Assembly: GCA_014773175.1 (NCBI GenBank)
Contig: VXCM01000751.1
Location: 1 to 64,000 of the forward strand
DNA: 64,000 bases
Source: Lucifuga dentata
Lineage: Eukaryota; Chordata; Actinopteri; Ophidiiformes; Bythitidae
Direction of reading: 5' to 3'
The position numbers and the translations under genes were made by a program. The notes beneath the pieces were generated by a model, which searched no databases, had not been told where the DNA came from, and was given only the letters and a program-made list of their open reading frames with translations. Shown piece by piece: positions 44,701 to 57,400 of the stretch; positions within the stretch are counted from its first letter, which is position 1, and every line of letters begins with the position of its first letter.

Positions 44701-47700
44701 GCTGCTCAGTGACCCACAGCCTCCAACCATATAGCACCTACAACAGGTTTATCAATCAACGTCCCTGTTTTTGATGGTGTATCAATGAAGTCACTCAGGA
44801 AAAATACTGTAATGCAAACAGGGTTCCCGCTCTTTTGAGGGATCAGTTTTCTGGCCTAAAAATCCATATTATGACAAATGCAATGATAACTTTTTATTAC
44901 CTCAGTGCATGACATTTCCTTTCTAATGCTAATCCTGATTAAAGAACCATACCTATGGTTTTGCATGTTTGAGCACAATAAATACTACCTGCATACAAGT
45001 TACATTACTGCCAACATTTTCCAAAATATAAAACTGTATTTTAATTTTTGTGTTAAAATCCCCTAATCTTTCATAATCAAATGTTCAGGTGATACACCCA
45101 CCTTAAGGGAGTTTTTGCTCGTCTTCTTAAGAGAGCTTGGCTGGGTCAGGAACCATTAATGTGTGGGTCTGTAAAGTCCTTTGAACCATTGTATGTGATA
45201 TTGGGCTAAACAAATAAACTTAATAAATAAACTTAACTTAAAATTCAATGTTTCACCTGCAAACATGCATGTTTACATGTAGAAGTTGTAATTCATCTGG
45301 TAAAAGTAGTCTTCTCCTTTGACTATATTCCCTTGGAGTGATACATTTTTTTCTGCGTAGCTCCGTGTTAGATTAGTTCAATTATAAGTACCTGAAAAAA
45401 CTAATAACGACATGTGGTTCACTGTGATGGAATATATATCTCAAGCACGTTTCAAGTCTATACAAGTTGATTTTTAAGGTGGATTGGAATGAACTGAAAG
45501 CAATGGCAGTCTGGAAGATAGGGAAAAAAAAATATAAAGGAAATTACTGCTCCAGTAGTATGTTTTGGAGAATGTTGCCAGTAATGTAGTGGGTAGTATT
45601 TATGGGCTCAAACATGCCAAAACCACCAATATGGTATTTTAATAGGCTGATGCCTGAACCTCTGCTGACATGTTAGTGGTTTTTGTAGCTATTCTTTGTT
45701 TAAATACATAGGATTCAGTCAATTCATTTATTTAAAACTAAATCTATGGGTAGGTTTAGACTGCCAAAAGATGTATAATAATTACTATTTTGCATAATAA
45801 AGCAAAATCTGATTTAATAAATTAGGTTTATTGTACAGCCCTATAGCAGCTCTGAGAAAAGTATGTGAAAGCAGGTGTTACCTTGGCCTGCAAAGAGAGG
45901 GACCAGTGCCAAAGGGCTCGCTCTGTCTGCCGTGTCTCTTTCCTTCTGTGCTGCACCTGTTAGAAGGAAATCAGTCACTGACACAGCTTAACTGCTCTAA
46001 AACAAACTATACCTTCATATCTCATGCTAATAATATTCCATACAGAAACCTGAATGATTACCCATCAGCATAAAAAAAGATATACAAATCAGAACAAGAG
46101 CAATTCTCTCTTTTCTCTCCTCTGGTTCAGACTGTGAAAACAGAACAGAACCAACCTTCATTTTCCACCTTTCAAAGTAGGTCTGGTACATCTTTAATCT
46201 CAGCAACATGTTTCCTTGTCGTTTCATTATCTATGGAATAATCACATTTGTAAAAATCAATGGAACAATATGAATCAAACAGTATGAAACTGGCAGCAGC
46301 TAAGGGTCAATGAAATATTAACCTTATTTTTCTGACATTGATAATGATGCTTGTTCCATGCTTTCAGTGCTTGAGAAAGGACTTTGGAATCATGGTGCTG
46401 TCTGGCTTTTTCAGTGCCCATCCTCTCTCTCTGAGCCATTCTTGTTTGTTTCCTCCATCGCCTGAAAGATGCCTGCAGCCGCACTAATCACAGATAACAA
46501 GAACAATGAGCAACTCAGTTACATAAAATTTCAAAAGGTAATAAGACTCATGTTTGTACCATTTTAACAATAACATAACTGCTGTCGAACCAATAGTGAC
46601 GTAATCTGACAAAACAAAATCTTAAATTAAGGCTAAGCTTAATGAATTGGAAGAAGCAAAAGAAGCATAAAGGTTTAGAAAATAAATTCATGATTTGTTA
46701 AAATGGATGTCCACAAAGCATAATTTCTCACAAAGATTGCTGCTAATAAACTATGGAAAAACAGCCGTTGGTTTTCTTAGGCATGTGTCATGTTTGGATT
46801 TCAGAGTGTGATGTGTCTAATGTTTTGGGTATCATCAGTGGAATTTGGCCAGTCAGCTTTAATCCACCCTAATTCACATTAAAACAAATATAACACAATG
46901 CTGGTAACTAATTTAATACACTTGAAAGTGACATTCACATACCAAAATATCTTATTATTAACAGGTGGTGGTTGTATCGTCAGGTGGACTCTATACATTT
47001 AATCAAACTGTCATGTTCCATCTCGTGGTTCCTGTTACCTTGATTTATGCAACTCTGTGCCCTCATAAGTGCTTCCCCCTGCTGGTGGCGCTTTGACACA
47101 GCATGAGCTGTTGCTCCTCTCCAAGCAAGGAACACCTTGTAAAATTAAAACAGAGGAAGAACTAAGCAAAAGATTCAGCAAAGAAAAGAATCTGGTAGTT
47201 TTGGAGACGAAGGCGTGGTCACCCTGTAACCTTAAGTTGAAGGACAAGCTGAGAGTGGTTCTCTGCTTTTTGCTCCATGATCCTGAACTCTGCCAGCAGC
47301 ACTGTGTTCTCCCTCCATGCAGTTAAAACACTCCTGTGGAGATACACAACTGAGACTGAGACTAGATGATTCTGAACCAAATCACTCAAACGGAGGAAAT
47401 GTGAATCTCGGAACTTCATGGTCTAAAGATAAATGTTTATGTTTAGTACCTGAGAAAGCACCGTGTCTGTCGTCTGTAAAGTTGCTCTGCATGACCGTAG
47501 ACCTGGCACATCTGTAAGTGGTGTTTCTGAGAAAACAATGCAACAGTGTATTGGCTGTAACATGACGTTTCATACTCAGGTCTTTTGAAACTGCACAAGT
47601 GCTGATGTACCTTCCAGGTTCCGAAGACACGCTTTAGAAGTTGAACTTCATGGTAATGCTGCATCTGCTCCAGCTTGTTCTTTTTCACCCTCTGACTCTG

Positions 47701-50700
47701 AACAAACTGATCAAAAACACAAGGGTCACAAATGCTCCAGAGCCACTGACAGACTACACAATGACGAATGTTCGGAAAAAAGAAACAGAGAAACACTGGA
47801 AAGGCATGTTATGACAAAACCCAGAATTGGTGCAAAACCTTATCTAGTTAACTCAATAAAGCTTCTTCTGATGATATGGAGTGTTATGCAGGCTGGACAG
47901 GACAAAGACAACAGAAGCACCTTTTTCCATTTATCCAAAGTCCATCTCATGCAGCACAGGTCACCCTGGTGATTCGCCTGCTCCTCTCGGTTTCTCCTGA
48001 CATGAATCAACAAATAAAATAAACAAAAAAATAAATCTATTAGCCCACAGACTGGCAAAGTGGCCATTCTACTCTTCCTTGTACTTAGACAATAAAGCCT
48101 TATGTTTGCTTCACCTGTCCCGTATCTCGGCACTGTTATCCTTCCACTGTTTTATTGTGTTGTGAAGAAGTGTGTGCAGGTATAGGCGGTCTGAAGCTCT
48201 CTGTTTCTCCACTTCATTGATCTGTTGCTGCGTCCGCTGCCTCCAGTGATCCCAGGCTCTCTGCAGGTGGCAACGCTCCTCATGAAGAACTGCCTGTAAA
48301 TACAGAGCCATGTTTTTTTTAATGTCTCCTCTGATGCACAGTTGCGTTCTTCATCAACAACATAGTTAGTTTACCCATTTACAGATGACATACCATTCGC
48401 TCAGACAGCATCTGCTCCTTGTGCTTCTCCAACTCTCCCCACCAGGTGTAGAACACCCAACTATACTGACGCTGCCTAAAAAAAATTAGTGAATAAACAA
48501 ATTATGTACAGACAGGAGGTGGCTACATTGCTTGATTTAGAAGTATATCATAACACAAGTACATGCGTAATGCAAAATGTGGACAGGAGGGGTAAATAAA
48601 GATGGTGACTCACTGGTTATAGACCTTTGCCTTTTCTGTCCTTTGTTTATGAAGTCTTCTCTGCAGGGTAAACTCAATCCATGAATTGAAACACCAAGGC
48701 AATTTGCACTCAGCAAACCAAATGTCTGCACGATGCTCCAATTCCTACACAAAAGTAGAATATTTTTTGCATCCATTTCAATTATATTTATATAGGAACT
48801 GCCTAAATGTTAGTCAGCCATGAGAAACTTGAAGGAAATGATTTAACTTCAGCAAAATCTGACTGATTAACTCAAGGGAATGACATACTGTCACAAAATC
48901 TGCAGATTAATCTAATATCTCTATTTTGTGCAAGCAGGTTGGAATGGGTGGAGAAAAGTGTCAGGTGTGATGTGTGACAAAAGAGTCTCGGCAAGAATGA
49001 AAGGAAAGGTGTACAAAACGGTGGTGAGACCAGCGATGTTGTATGGCTTAGAGACAGTGGCACTGAGGAAAAGACAGGAGGCAGAGCTAGAGGTAGCAGA
49101 GACTAAAATGCTGAGGTTCTCTTTGGGAGTGACGAGGATGGATAGGATCAGGAACGAGTACATCAGAGGGACAGCGCATGTTAGATGTTTTGGAGATAAA
49201 GTCAGAGAGGCCAGACTGAGATGGTTTGGACATGTACAGAGGAGGGATAGTGAACATATCGGTAGAAGGATGCTGAGGTTGGAACTGCCAGGCAGGAGGC
49301 CTAGAGGAAGACCAAAGAGGAGATTTATGGATGTAGTGAAAGAGGACATGAAGTTAGTTGGTGTGAGAGAAGAGGAGGCAGAGGATAGGGTTAGATGGAG
49401 GCAGATGATTCGCTGTGGTGACCCCTGAAGGGAAAGCCGAAAGGAAAAGAAGAAGAATCTAATATCTCTATTTTCCTTAAATAAAGATATACATTTATCT
49501 CTAGAATTGCTCTTATATTGGATCTGAATATCTTTATCTTTATCTATTATTCATCAGACCCCAGTATAAATACCTGCATATGTCTCTTCTCAGCAAGTTT
49601 TTCCCTCCAGTGGTGAAAACAGCTGCTCACCATGGTAGTTCTATTCAGTAAAAAAAAAAAAAAAAAAAATTCTGATCAAACTTAAATTCACATAAGAATA
49701 ACTGTAAATGAAATTTGCATTCTGTCTGAATGCTTAGACGCTATTAAACCAACACATTATTGTTCACTCCAAGGTAAACATAGTGGTGGTAAAGCAAGAG
49801 ACTGAGAAAAGGAAATCACCTGTTGGTTCTCAGTGCCATTTCTAATTGTGGCTGAAAATTCTTGTCTTCAGCCTCTTCTACACGTTCCTGCCACAGCTTC
49901 CAATACTTACTGGTCATCTAAGTGAAACATAAAAATAGAAGTGTGACGTTTCATCAAAACTTTAACTGAAGGGTTAAACTGAGTCTATAGTTTTAGGATG
50001 ATAGTGAGCTCATCAGTTACTGTTTGATGATGGTGCTGTGCAGCCACGTTCTTGTTCAGTTGATGTGCTTTGTTCCAGCTAACATTCAGAGACAGACCCT
50101 GCAATCCAACATGCTGCAACAAGAATAAAGTAGAATAGATACATTCATTAACTAATAGTATTTTATACTATATTTTGCAGTTATTTATTTTTTTTCTTCC
50201 TACCAGTAAATATTGATGGTGGTGTTGAGTTGCCATCTGGTTTCTTTTAGCTTTCTCTCTGCACAACTTCACATCTACTGAAGAGCTCAAGAATCAAACA
50301 ACTCAGTATCACTAAATACTTGCTTAATATCCTTCATGTATTATGATATGGTTGGTATGAAAAAGGAAAGGTATGTTTGTTTTGTGCATGGATTAGGATA
50401 CAAGCTTTCCATTGCTGCAGGGCTCTGCGCTGAGTGCTCTGTGTGGCCAAATGCCCTGCAGCTTCCAAACGGTCCTCCTCTGTCCTTTTGTGATACAGTG
50501 CACTGCACCATTTACTCCAACACGTCCTCAACAGACTGAGATGGCAGGCTCGCACAGCCAAAGCTAAATGACAAAGTCAAAGTAGGTATCATAAGGGACA
50601 ACTGGATAGCTTATATATGTATGTGTATGTGTGTGTGTGTATATAAAAGCTCATAATTTATTCAAATAAACAGAGGCAGATAGTTTATAAACCTTGTGGC

Positions 50701-52549
50701 TTTTTCTTGGCTTGATGGCAGGAGACATAACTTATCCACTGATGAAATGTTTTTCTCTTCAATCCTAGAATGAAGTGGAATGAAGCTTTGGATTCTTTCT
50801 CTTTCTGAGAACAAGCAGCTCTGTGACTTTCTTTCCACTGAAGCCAGACCTTCAACAAAAAGAAGCAGTGCACACATTAAGTAAAGAGAAAATACAACAG
50901 GCTCGGCAAATAATATTGATAATGTTTAGTTTATGAAGGTATGGGATCACATCTTTACCCTTCTCTGCAAAGTCTGCTCCTGATGTTTCAGGGCTTTATC
51001 CTCTAAAGCTAAAAAGTCACGATGCTGCTGCAGCTTGGTCTGCCACAATATCCACGCTGAACTGCACAGGTATGAATACGAGTTAGAAAAGTGATAACCC
51101 ACTCAACCTTTTCCTGTGTAGGTCTTACTGAACATAGTAATCTTACCGCAGAGTTACCATTCTTTTCTGTTGAAGAGCAGATTCGAGCATTCTGCCTTTC
51201 ATTCGCCTCATCTCGATGAAAATCTCCCACCTGTCCCAAACCTGACGCATCCCCTGCCTGTCAGCTGGTTTAGGGGGGGGGAAAAAAAAAAAAAGTTTAA
51301 GAAACAGCAGCAGCCTGTGACATCTGACACAACCTGAGACTGGAAGGTTAAGATCAAGTGCATTATACAAGTCAAAATCTTCATACCAAATGACTGAGCA
51401 TTTTGGACTTTCTTCTTCTTTTCCCTCTGTACTGACATAAACTTCAGCCAGCTATGGAACGTCCAGTTATACAGGTAATACCTAAAACATGGGACACAAC
51501 ATCACCACATATGACAGGAATCTGTGACCAGCTTACTGAGATACAATACAGCCAATGTTTTGCATCATGTCCTGTGTGCTGACTTGTAGTGACACTCTGC
51601 ACGCATTGTGAGACTCCACTCCCTCCTGGACGTCCACCACTCATCTGTCCATCCCTTAAAGGCTCGAAGCAGCGTCACAGTACGATGATGACACCTAAAA
51701 CATGCAATATTTTCAGCAGAGTTATATTTCAGAGTCTCACATAAGGCATCCAAAGATGTACAACAGGCTGTAATTCTTGCTTTAAAAATATTTAGGACTG
51801 AAACTGTTATTTCAAGATCCCAAAATTATCCTCCAAACATTAGTACCTGGCTTTATGAGGATGAATACGGCCAAAGGTTTTCTGCATCCATATCTTCAGG
51901 AACTTCCTTGCCAAGTGCCTGCAGTGGTTAAAAAGGCAGACAATAACAGTGCTGAATAAATCATCAATTATTTAATCAATAAAAAATTAACCTAAAACAA
52001 TTTAGTAATCGATTAATCATTTTAGTAATTCAACGAGTTAAAGAGATCAACATTATTGGTTCTAGTTTCTTATCCATACCATTTTTGTGGTTAGGAGTCT
52101 AATAAAATGAAATGAAAAATGAAATAAAAAGTGAGAATATGCAGCTTTTCTGTTTTAGATAATTTGACACTGGATCCCAGTTTATAGACGAACAAAACTG
52201 TTAGTTGCATCTCTGAATAATAATAAGACACGAACAAACGCTAGCTTAAGTAACGTGCAGTGTAATAAAGTGAGTCTTGGCACCTTATTCTCAGCTCCTT
52301 GAGTCTTCCACCTTTATTCCAGTTGTATCCAACTCTGTAAGGAATCTTTCGGGTTTGAACTCTGCGGACTTGTTTGGTTTCAGCACCGGATCTGACACTG
52401 CTCCTTGGGGGTTTTAGTGGCTCTGGCTTTCTGTTGTTATTCTGCATTGTATATGGTAATTCCAGCAAAGAATATTACAGTACAGTACTTACTAGGCTGA
52501 AACCCAACAGAAACATGACCTCACCTTGTCCATTTTTATCAGAAGTCAT
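41754..52549 (-). CDS. sfi1: Centrosome protein SFI1 homologue
   Basis: Centrin-binding centrosomal protein made of tryptophan-anchored helical repeats. Thirty-two coding exons join in frame to about 1,282 residues (human about 1,242): 52549-52520, 52441-52284, 51918-51847, 51694-51584, 51481-51387, 51264-51147, 51061-50959, 50849-50693, 50563-50402, 50277-50204, 50113-50021, 49917-49820, 49640-49574, 48744-48614, 48475-48394, 48293-48115, 47996-47921, 47706-47611, 47526-47450, 47333-47231, 47135-47039, 46483-46323, 46230-46156, 45956-45882, 44737-44561, 44469-44255, 44176-44093, 43863-43554, 43486-43372, 43225-43102, 42974-42875 and 41987-41754. Landmarks are GRLKELRIR, KTFGRIHPHKAR, FKGWTDEWW, many W-x-x-W repeat cores, VVRRCAMRWKQQALGK and PKKSVTF. 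The tail is a coiled coil (LEERIDRLSTELSRQK). The first exon donor and the acceptor at 43486 are the least certain junctions. Confidence 0.93.
42026..42608 (+). mobile_element. TTAA-flanked MITE, copy D, in sfi1 intron
   Basis: The element is bounded by intact TTAA on both sides with AGGACCATACC and its complement as ends. The internal phrase matches copy A in orientation. It lies in the last sfi1 intron. Confidence 0.8.
43866..43902. repeat. A-homopolymer with N
   Basis: A long A-run with an unresolved base at 43885, just outside the acceptor of a sfi1 exon, where it forms the polypyrimidine tract on the minus strand. Confidence 0.9.
44939..45642 (+). mobile_element. TTAA-flanked MITE, copy E, with nested insertion
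   Basis: Same family and orientation as copy A, with TTAA at both ends. Its internal caccttaaaattcaatgttt phrase is split by a 130-bp repeat at 45104-45236. It lies in a sfi1 intron. Confidence 0.75.
45104..45236 (+). repeat. Short interspersed repeat nested in MITE copy E
   Basis: Begins gggagtttttgctcgtcttc, contains gtgtgggtctgtaaagtcc and ends in aaataaactta repeats. Comparison with the uninterrupted copies shows it inserted after ccttaa, with cttaa repeated at the far side. Confidence 0.65.
48928..49455 (+). mobile_element. 5'-truncated RTE-like LINE in sfi1 intron 13
   Basis: A plus-strand insertion encoding the last ~166 codons of a LINE polyprotein: MKGKVYKTVVRPAMLYGLET (end of the reverse transcriptase region), RWFGHVQRRDSEHIGRR and MIRCGDP, then a GAAGAAG tail. 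A perfect 19-bp target-site duplication flanks it at 48909-48927 and 49456-49474. It is antisense to sfi1, between the exons at 49640-49574 and 48744-48614. The last 97 codons match the copy at 5602-5927 exactly at protein level. Confidence 0.93.
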
Positions 52550-54450
52550 TCTAACGCTGCACAAAGCTTCGGCGTCCAAAATTTTTAACAAAATCACATC
52601 AACGCGAATAGTGTTTAGGTTACTAAGTGCCGCGCGTTTGTTTTCACTCCCCCGGTGAACGCGGAAATGACACCAGGAGCCGTTCCAGAGACCTCAAAAA
52701 TACTGACACGATTTGTTCTGCGCAACACTGACAGCATTAAAGTTGACATTGTGAGTGTAGGAAGCTCCTCTCAGTCGTTTTGGCGTTATTGCATTATGTG
52801 GTCAAGTTGGTGCAAAAGTTAAGTATTTTTACAAAGGCATATTAATGAGTTTTTATTTTTTATTTTTTTTATTTTACACTGAATTTTATATCGTGGGTTG
52901 TTTATTGTCGCTATGTGGTAAAGCGTTCAACAAGTGAGAAACGCCCCCAGGGCCCTTTCACGGTAGAAGTATAGAGAGATGTAAATTCTGGACAGTCAGT
53001 GAGGGCGGGGCTTCACACTTTGACAAAGACAGCCCGGCAGAGTTTCATGAAAGTGACAGCACGATACTAAAATCGAGCAAACCCTGACACAAGAAATAGC
53101 TGTCCTAGATAATGCCTTTTGAATGCATCCAAGTTTGCTGCAAGTTATTTCGTTTCAAATCAAGATAAATATATGCCAAACTTTACACAGTTACAGATGA
53201 TTTTTTTTTACTTATATGCCATTTCAACATTGTAGTTTAAATATTTAGCTGTAGCCTTGTCGACGTATATCAGCCTATTTTAAATTCTACAAAGGCGCAA
53301 TAGGCACGATGTAATCTTTGCTAGGACCTTCTTAAAGCGGTGATGAGATGAAAATTGCTGCTACGACTTAGAGAACAGAGAAAGAGCAGAGGTTTATTTG
53401 AGATTGCACAGTATCCGTACGAAATAACTTGTGTTTTAGACCTGTGTTATTGTGTTTAATTACCTCAGTAGAGTTTGTATTTACTAGAAATTACTGCAGA
53501 ACCCAGCCAGCTTACGATTTGGTGCTCGCTGGGTGGGCATTATTCCCCATTCCCCACCTAGTTAGCTTAGCTAGCTAGCTAGCTAGAGGTGCTAGGTTAG
53601 CTAGCTAGCTAGCTAACGTGAACAACCAGTGTACGACCGGCAGCAATATTACACACACCATTCATACTGAGTAAGTTGTCCTTTTTTGTCTTTTTAATGG
53701 GCTTCTAGCAAGCTGGTATATTTGTAGCACATCATATATCACATCACAACTAAGTTTTAGATTAGCTGTTTGTGGAACGGTAGCTTAGCTAAGGATCTAC
53801 CAATTTGTGGGCTAACGGCGTAAATCTCGCTGAAACCTGGAAAGACGTTTTTATTTAACGTGTTGAATACATTTGGAATGACGGCCTAGTTTTCTAAGCC
53901 AGTTTATTACATGCCAGACATTGCAGGTCATTTGCCAATTAGGCAAATTAGCATAATTGACCTGTCAAGTCTCACGTTGGTGGTTGGTAGGTGTTGTCAA
54001 TTAACGGGCTAATTGGCTAGCATTGCTTGCTAAATCAGAAACCAGACCAGGTACTTTAAAGTCAGGCAGAGTCTACTACTACTTTACTTTATATTTGACT
54101 TTGGTATTTAAAGACTGAGACCGTCTTGTTGTTTTTATACAGTCTCTAGACAGCAGTAGGATGATTTTCAACATGCAGTACTTGCCTGTATGACGTTATT
54201 TTCATTCATTCATGGGGCACCAGGCAAACTTTTTCATTAGGTGCCCTTAAAGTAAGATTCAGCATTAACATCAATCGAAGCAGCTAAGTAGCTTTTGAAG
54301 ATATGTGCCTAACGCAGATAAAATGACGGGATCTTGATCACCGCCAGTCATTCTTGATCAGACGTGTTAATGTGTCCATAACTTCATTTCAAACAGGAAC
54401 TGTGTCCTCTTGGATAGATTTCGAACATTTGTTGGGTGACTGAATCAGTC
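52550..54450. promoter_or_regulatory. Head-to-head promoter region of sfi1 and eif4enif1
   Basis: The start codons of the two divergent genes are 1.9 kb apart. The stretch next to sfi1 contains CG-bearing sequence (gtgccgcgcg, gtgaacgcgg). A GCTA repeat lies at 53568-53615. A donor near 53670 (actga then GTAAGTTG) and an acceptor near 54396 (caaacag) suggest that eif4enif1 has a 5' UTR exon ending near 53669. The coding start is in the next exon. Confidence 0.5.
53564..53615. repeat. (GCTA)n short tandem repeat
   Basis: Two blocks of gcta/tagc units separated by gaggtgctaggtta. The tract is self-complementary. Confidence 0.85.
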
Positions 54451-57400
54451 ATGGAGAGCGATGCTTGTGTAGAACACAAGAATGATGCTGCTGCTGTGGG
54501 CCAGGTTAAACCAGCAGCTCCTTACAGATACACCAAGGTGATGAAAAATGCCAACAGTTATATATAATACAGAAGGTGAATAGAGCTTTACTGAACACCA
54601 TTTACAATTATAAATTGTTATACAGGAGGAGCTTCTGGAAATAAAAGAACTGCCTTGCTCCAACGAAAGGCCAGAATGTCTCTCTGACAAATATGACAGG
54701 TAAGAATTTATTTCCACCTAAAATAGATGCCCACATAGAATTTGCATGTTATGCTGTGATGTCAGGACAACCAGGTCTGCATTTGTTAACTTTACAAATA
54801 TTAAGTTAGAACCAGAGAACCAAGGTTAATCTTATCAAATGAGATACCTTGGATGTGTTCCAAAGAAAGAATGGAGGGGAAATTCTGTGGGCCACTCTAA
54901 ACAGTAATGTTTCACATATTTGGTCTTATAGGATTTTTTTTTTTTTTTTTACACTGTGACTGGAAAGAGCCAATTTTACCCATTATGTTAAATTTGTTGA
55001 CAGAAGTTTTATTTTTGGATTTGGTGTTTTTGGAAAGGCATTTACTTTTATATGACCTAAGATCTTTGGACAGTAATATATGTTCATTGGATGTGAGCTC
55101 AATGAATGAGTCAGCTAAATTAATTCTAAAATTCTCATTCAATTGGAAGAGTTGTTTTTTTTTTTTTTAAGNTGGGGGGGGGGGATGGTGGTGCTGCTCT
55201 ACGCTGCCTCTGAAGTACACCCAACAATTCTGCATATTCTTACAGATTCCAGTATCCATCAGATACAGCTGTTTGCCTTATTGACTGTTAGAATTATATG
55301 AAATAGATATAGAATCAAATGTATTTATTTAAATTATTAAGCTGTTTGACTTTGTCAAAATTTAAAGGATGCAATTAATTAACTATTTGGCTACTCAATC
55401 ATTACATCTAACATTAAAACTGTTAAGTAATTTTTTTTTTTTTTTTTTTTTTTTAGTGTTCGCTTGCCCATTGTTCTCAAGAAACTGCTGTCATTTATTT
55501 CTGAGTTTGAATGCAACCCATATAAATCCTTTGAGAAATTATTAATAATGGACTGTACGACAAGAAGTAGCTGTTGAAAGACTGATTCTGATGCAGTGTC
55601 TTCTCAGAGCACAGACAAAAAGGATTTGGCCTTAAGCACACTATTTATAATTTTGGTCTGTAAATGCTAGAGGTGGTATTGTTTGTGCCACATGGGCAGA
55701 GCCCATCCATTAGGTCAACTTGTAAATGGAGTTTCTCAGTGTGCATTTTTACAACTAAATTCAAGTTTGATCACCTTATTGTCCATATATTGATTTAATG
55801 AAAGCATTACTTCATCAGCAGCAATTGACAAGCCCCAGCTTTCCTTTTCAAAGATCTGTATGAGTTATATTCAAATTTTAGATGCAAATGAAAAGCAACA
55901 AATTTTGAGGACATTCAATTTTCCTAGGCATCTTATTATTTTGATGAAAGATGAAAAAAACGTCTGGTGTTAATGTCTTCCCTCATTTTACTTTTGGAGT
56001 CATAATATCTTATTTGTCTTTTGTCTGGAAAAAAGTTGTATGTCTTTAATTGTGGGTTCATATGTTGTTTTGGTACAGTGAAGGTGTCTGGGACCCTGAG
56101 AAATGGCATGCTTCTCTGTATCCCACTTCAGAGCGTAACTCCCCCGTGGACGGCTTTAAGAAGGATTATATGGACGATAGAGTTCCTCTGAAACGAAGAA
56201 TTCCAGGTAGATATTCTTGAAAGGCACCAAAGCCAGAACTCCTGTAATTATCTCCATTTAGAATTTAACTAAAAACAAGAGTCCTAACTTGTGTTGTGGA
56301 ATGTATGAGGATGCTGGTGTAGAGAAGTTAAATCTCATCTAGCAACAGCTTCCTATTATTGTAATGTACCAAATACGTTGCCAAATATGCAACGGTTTGG
56401 ACCATTTATACTTCCCAACTGTGTCTTGGTGAATGATAATTGTATATATGCTGTTGGAATTTTAACATAATCTAACAAGATGATAGTGAAGTGTAGGCAT
56501 GCTATATTATGATGTTGGTATAATATGTGACATAGTTTTTTTGTCTAAACATCTAAAACTCAGGTTTTTAATTTGTTGCGTTGCCTTCAGACCCTCGTGA
56601 GCGTTTAAAGGAGGATGATCTGGACGTCATACTGAGCCCACAGCGACGCAGCTTCGGAGGTGGATGCCAAGGCAATGCCGCACCTGCTCTCCACACCCGT
56701 CGCCCCATCAGCCCCTTGGAAAATAAGGAGAATGAGAGCCTTCGTCTAGGAGGGACACGCAGAATTGGCAGTGGCCGCATAATTGCTGCCCGAGCTTTTG
56801 AGAGAGAGGCCCGTGTGGAGAAGGAGAGAGAGCGTGAAAGAGATTTCAAAGATAAAAGATTCAGGGTTGGTGCATGTTGCTTAATTTCTTTCAGTCTATC
56901 CATAAAGTATTTCCCTTAGTGTGTAGATGGTGACGCATTCAACGCATTAAGCTTAAAAACAATATAAGTAGGAAAGGCAAAAAGAAAAGCTTTTTTTTTT
57001 TTTCCAAAGAACTTAATATAGCTCTCATAAAAATTGTACCCAAGCTAACAACTGAGTAACTAAGACTATGACAGAGGTGCTACATAGTGTCTGGGAAATT
57101 CAGAGAGTTGCCAAGTCTCAGAAGTATTTAACTGCATGCAGAATTAGGAGATGATGATTTAGCCTTTATTTACATGGCCATGGAGAGAGGAAACACATCA
57201 AACTCTAAACCCTCATAAGATGCTCTTTCTCTCTCATTTTCTCTTACAAGACTCACACTTCATAGACATGAACAATCACAGATTATTCAGACTATTTTGC
57301 ATGTTGTCTGGGAAGAAGAGCTGGTTCTCACACACATCTGGGGCTTGGTTGATCAGTGGCTCACTCACACGGAGTGGGCGCATGTGACTTACAACCATTA

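Noticed and set aside
48921..49349. 142-codon minus-strand frame, also seen in part at 5714-5950
   Set aside because: Antisense of the RTE-like LINE tail, and repeated wherever that LINE is present.
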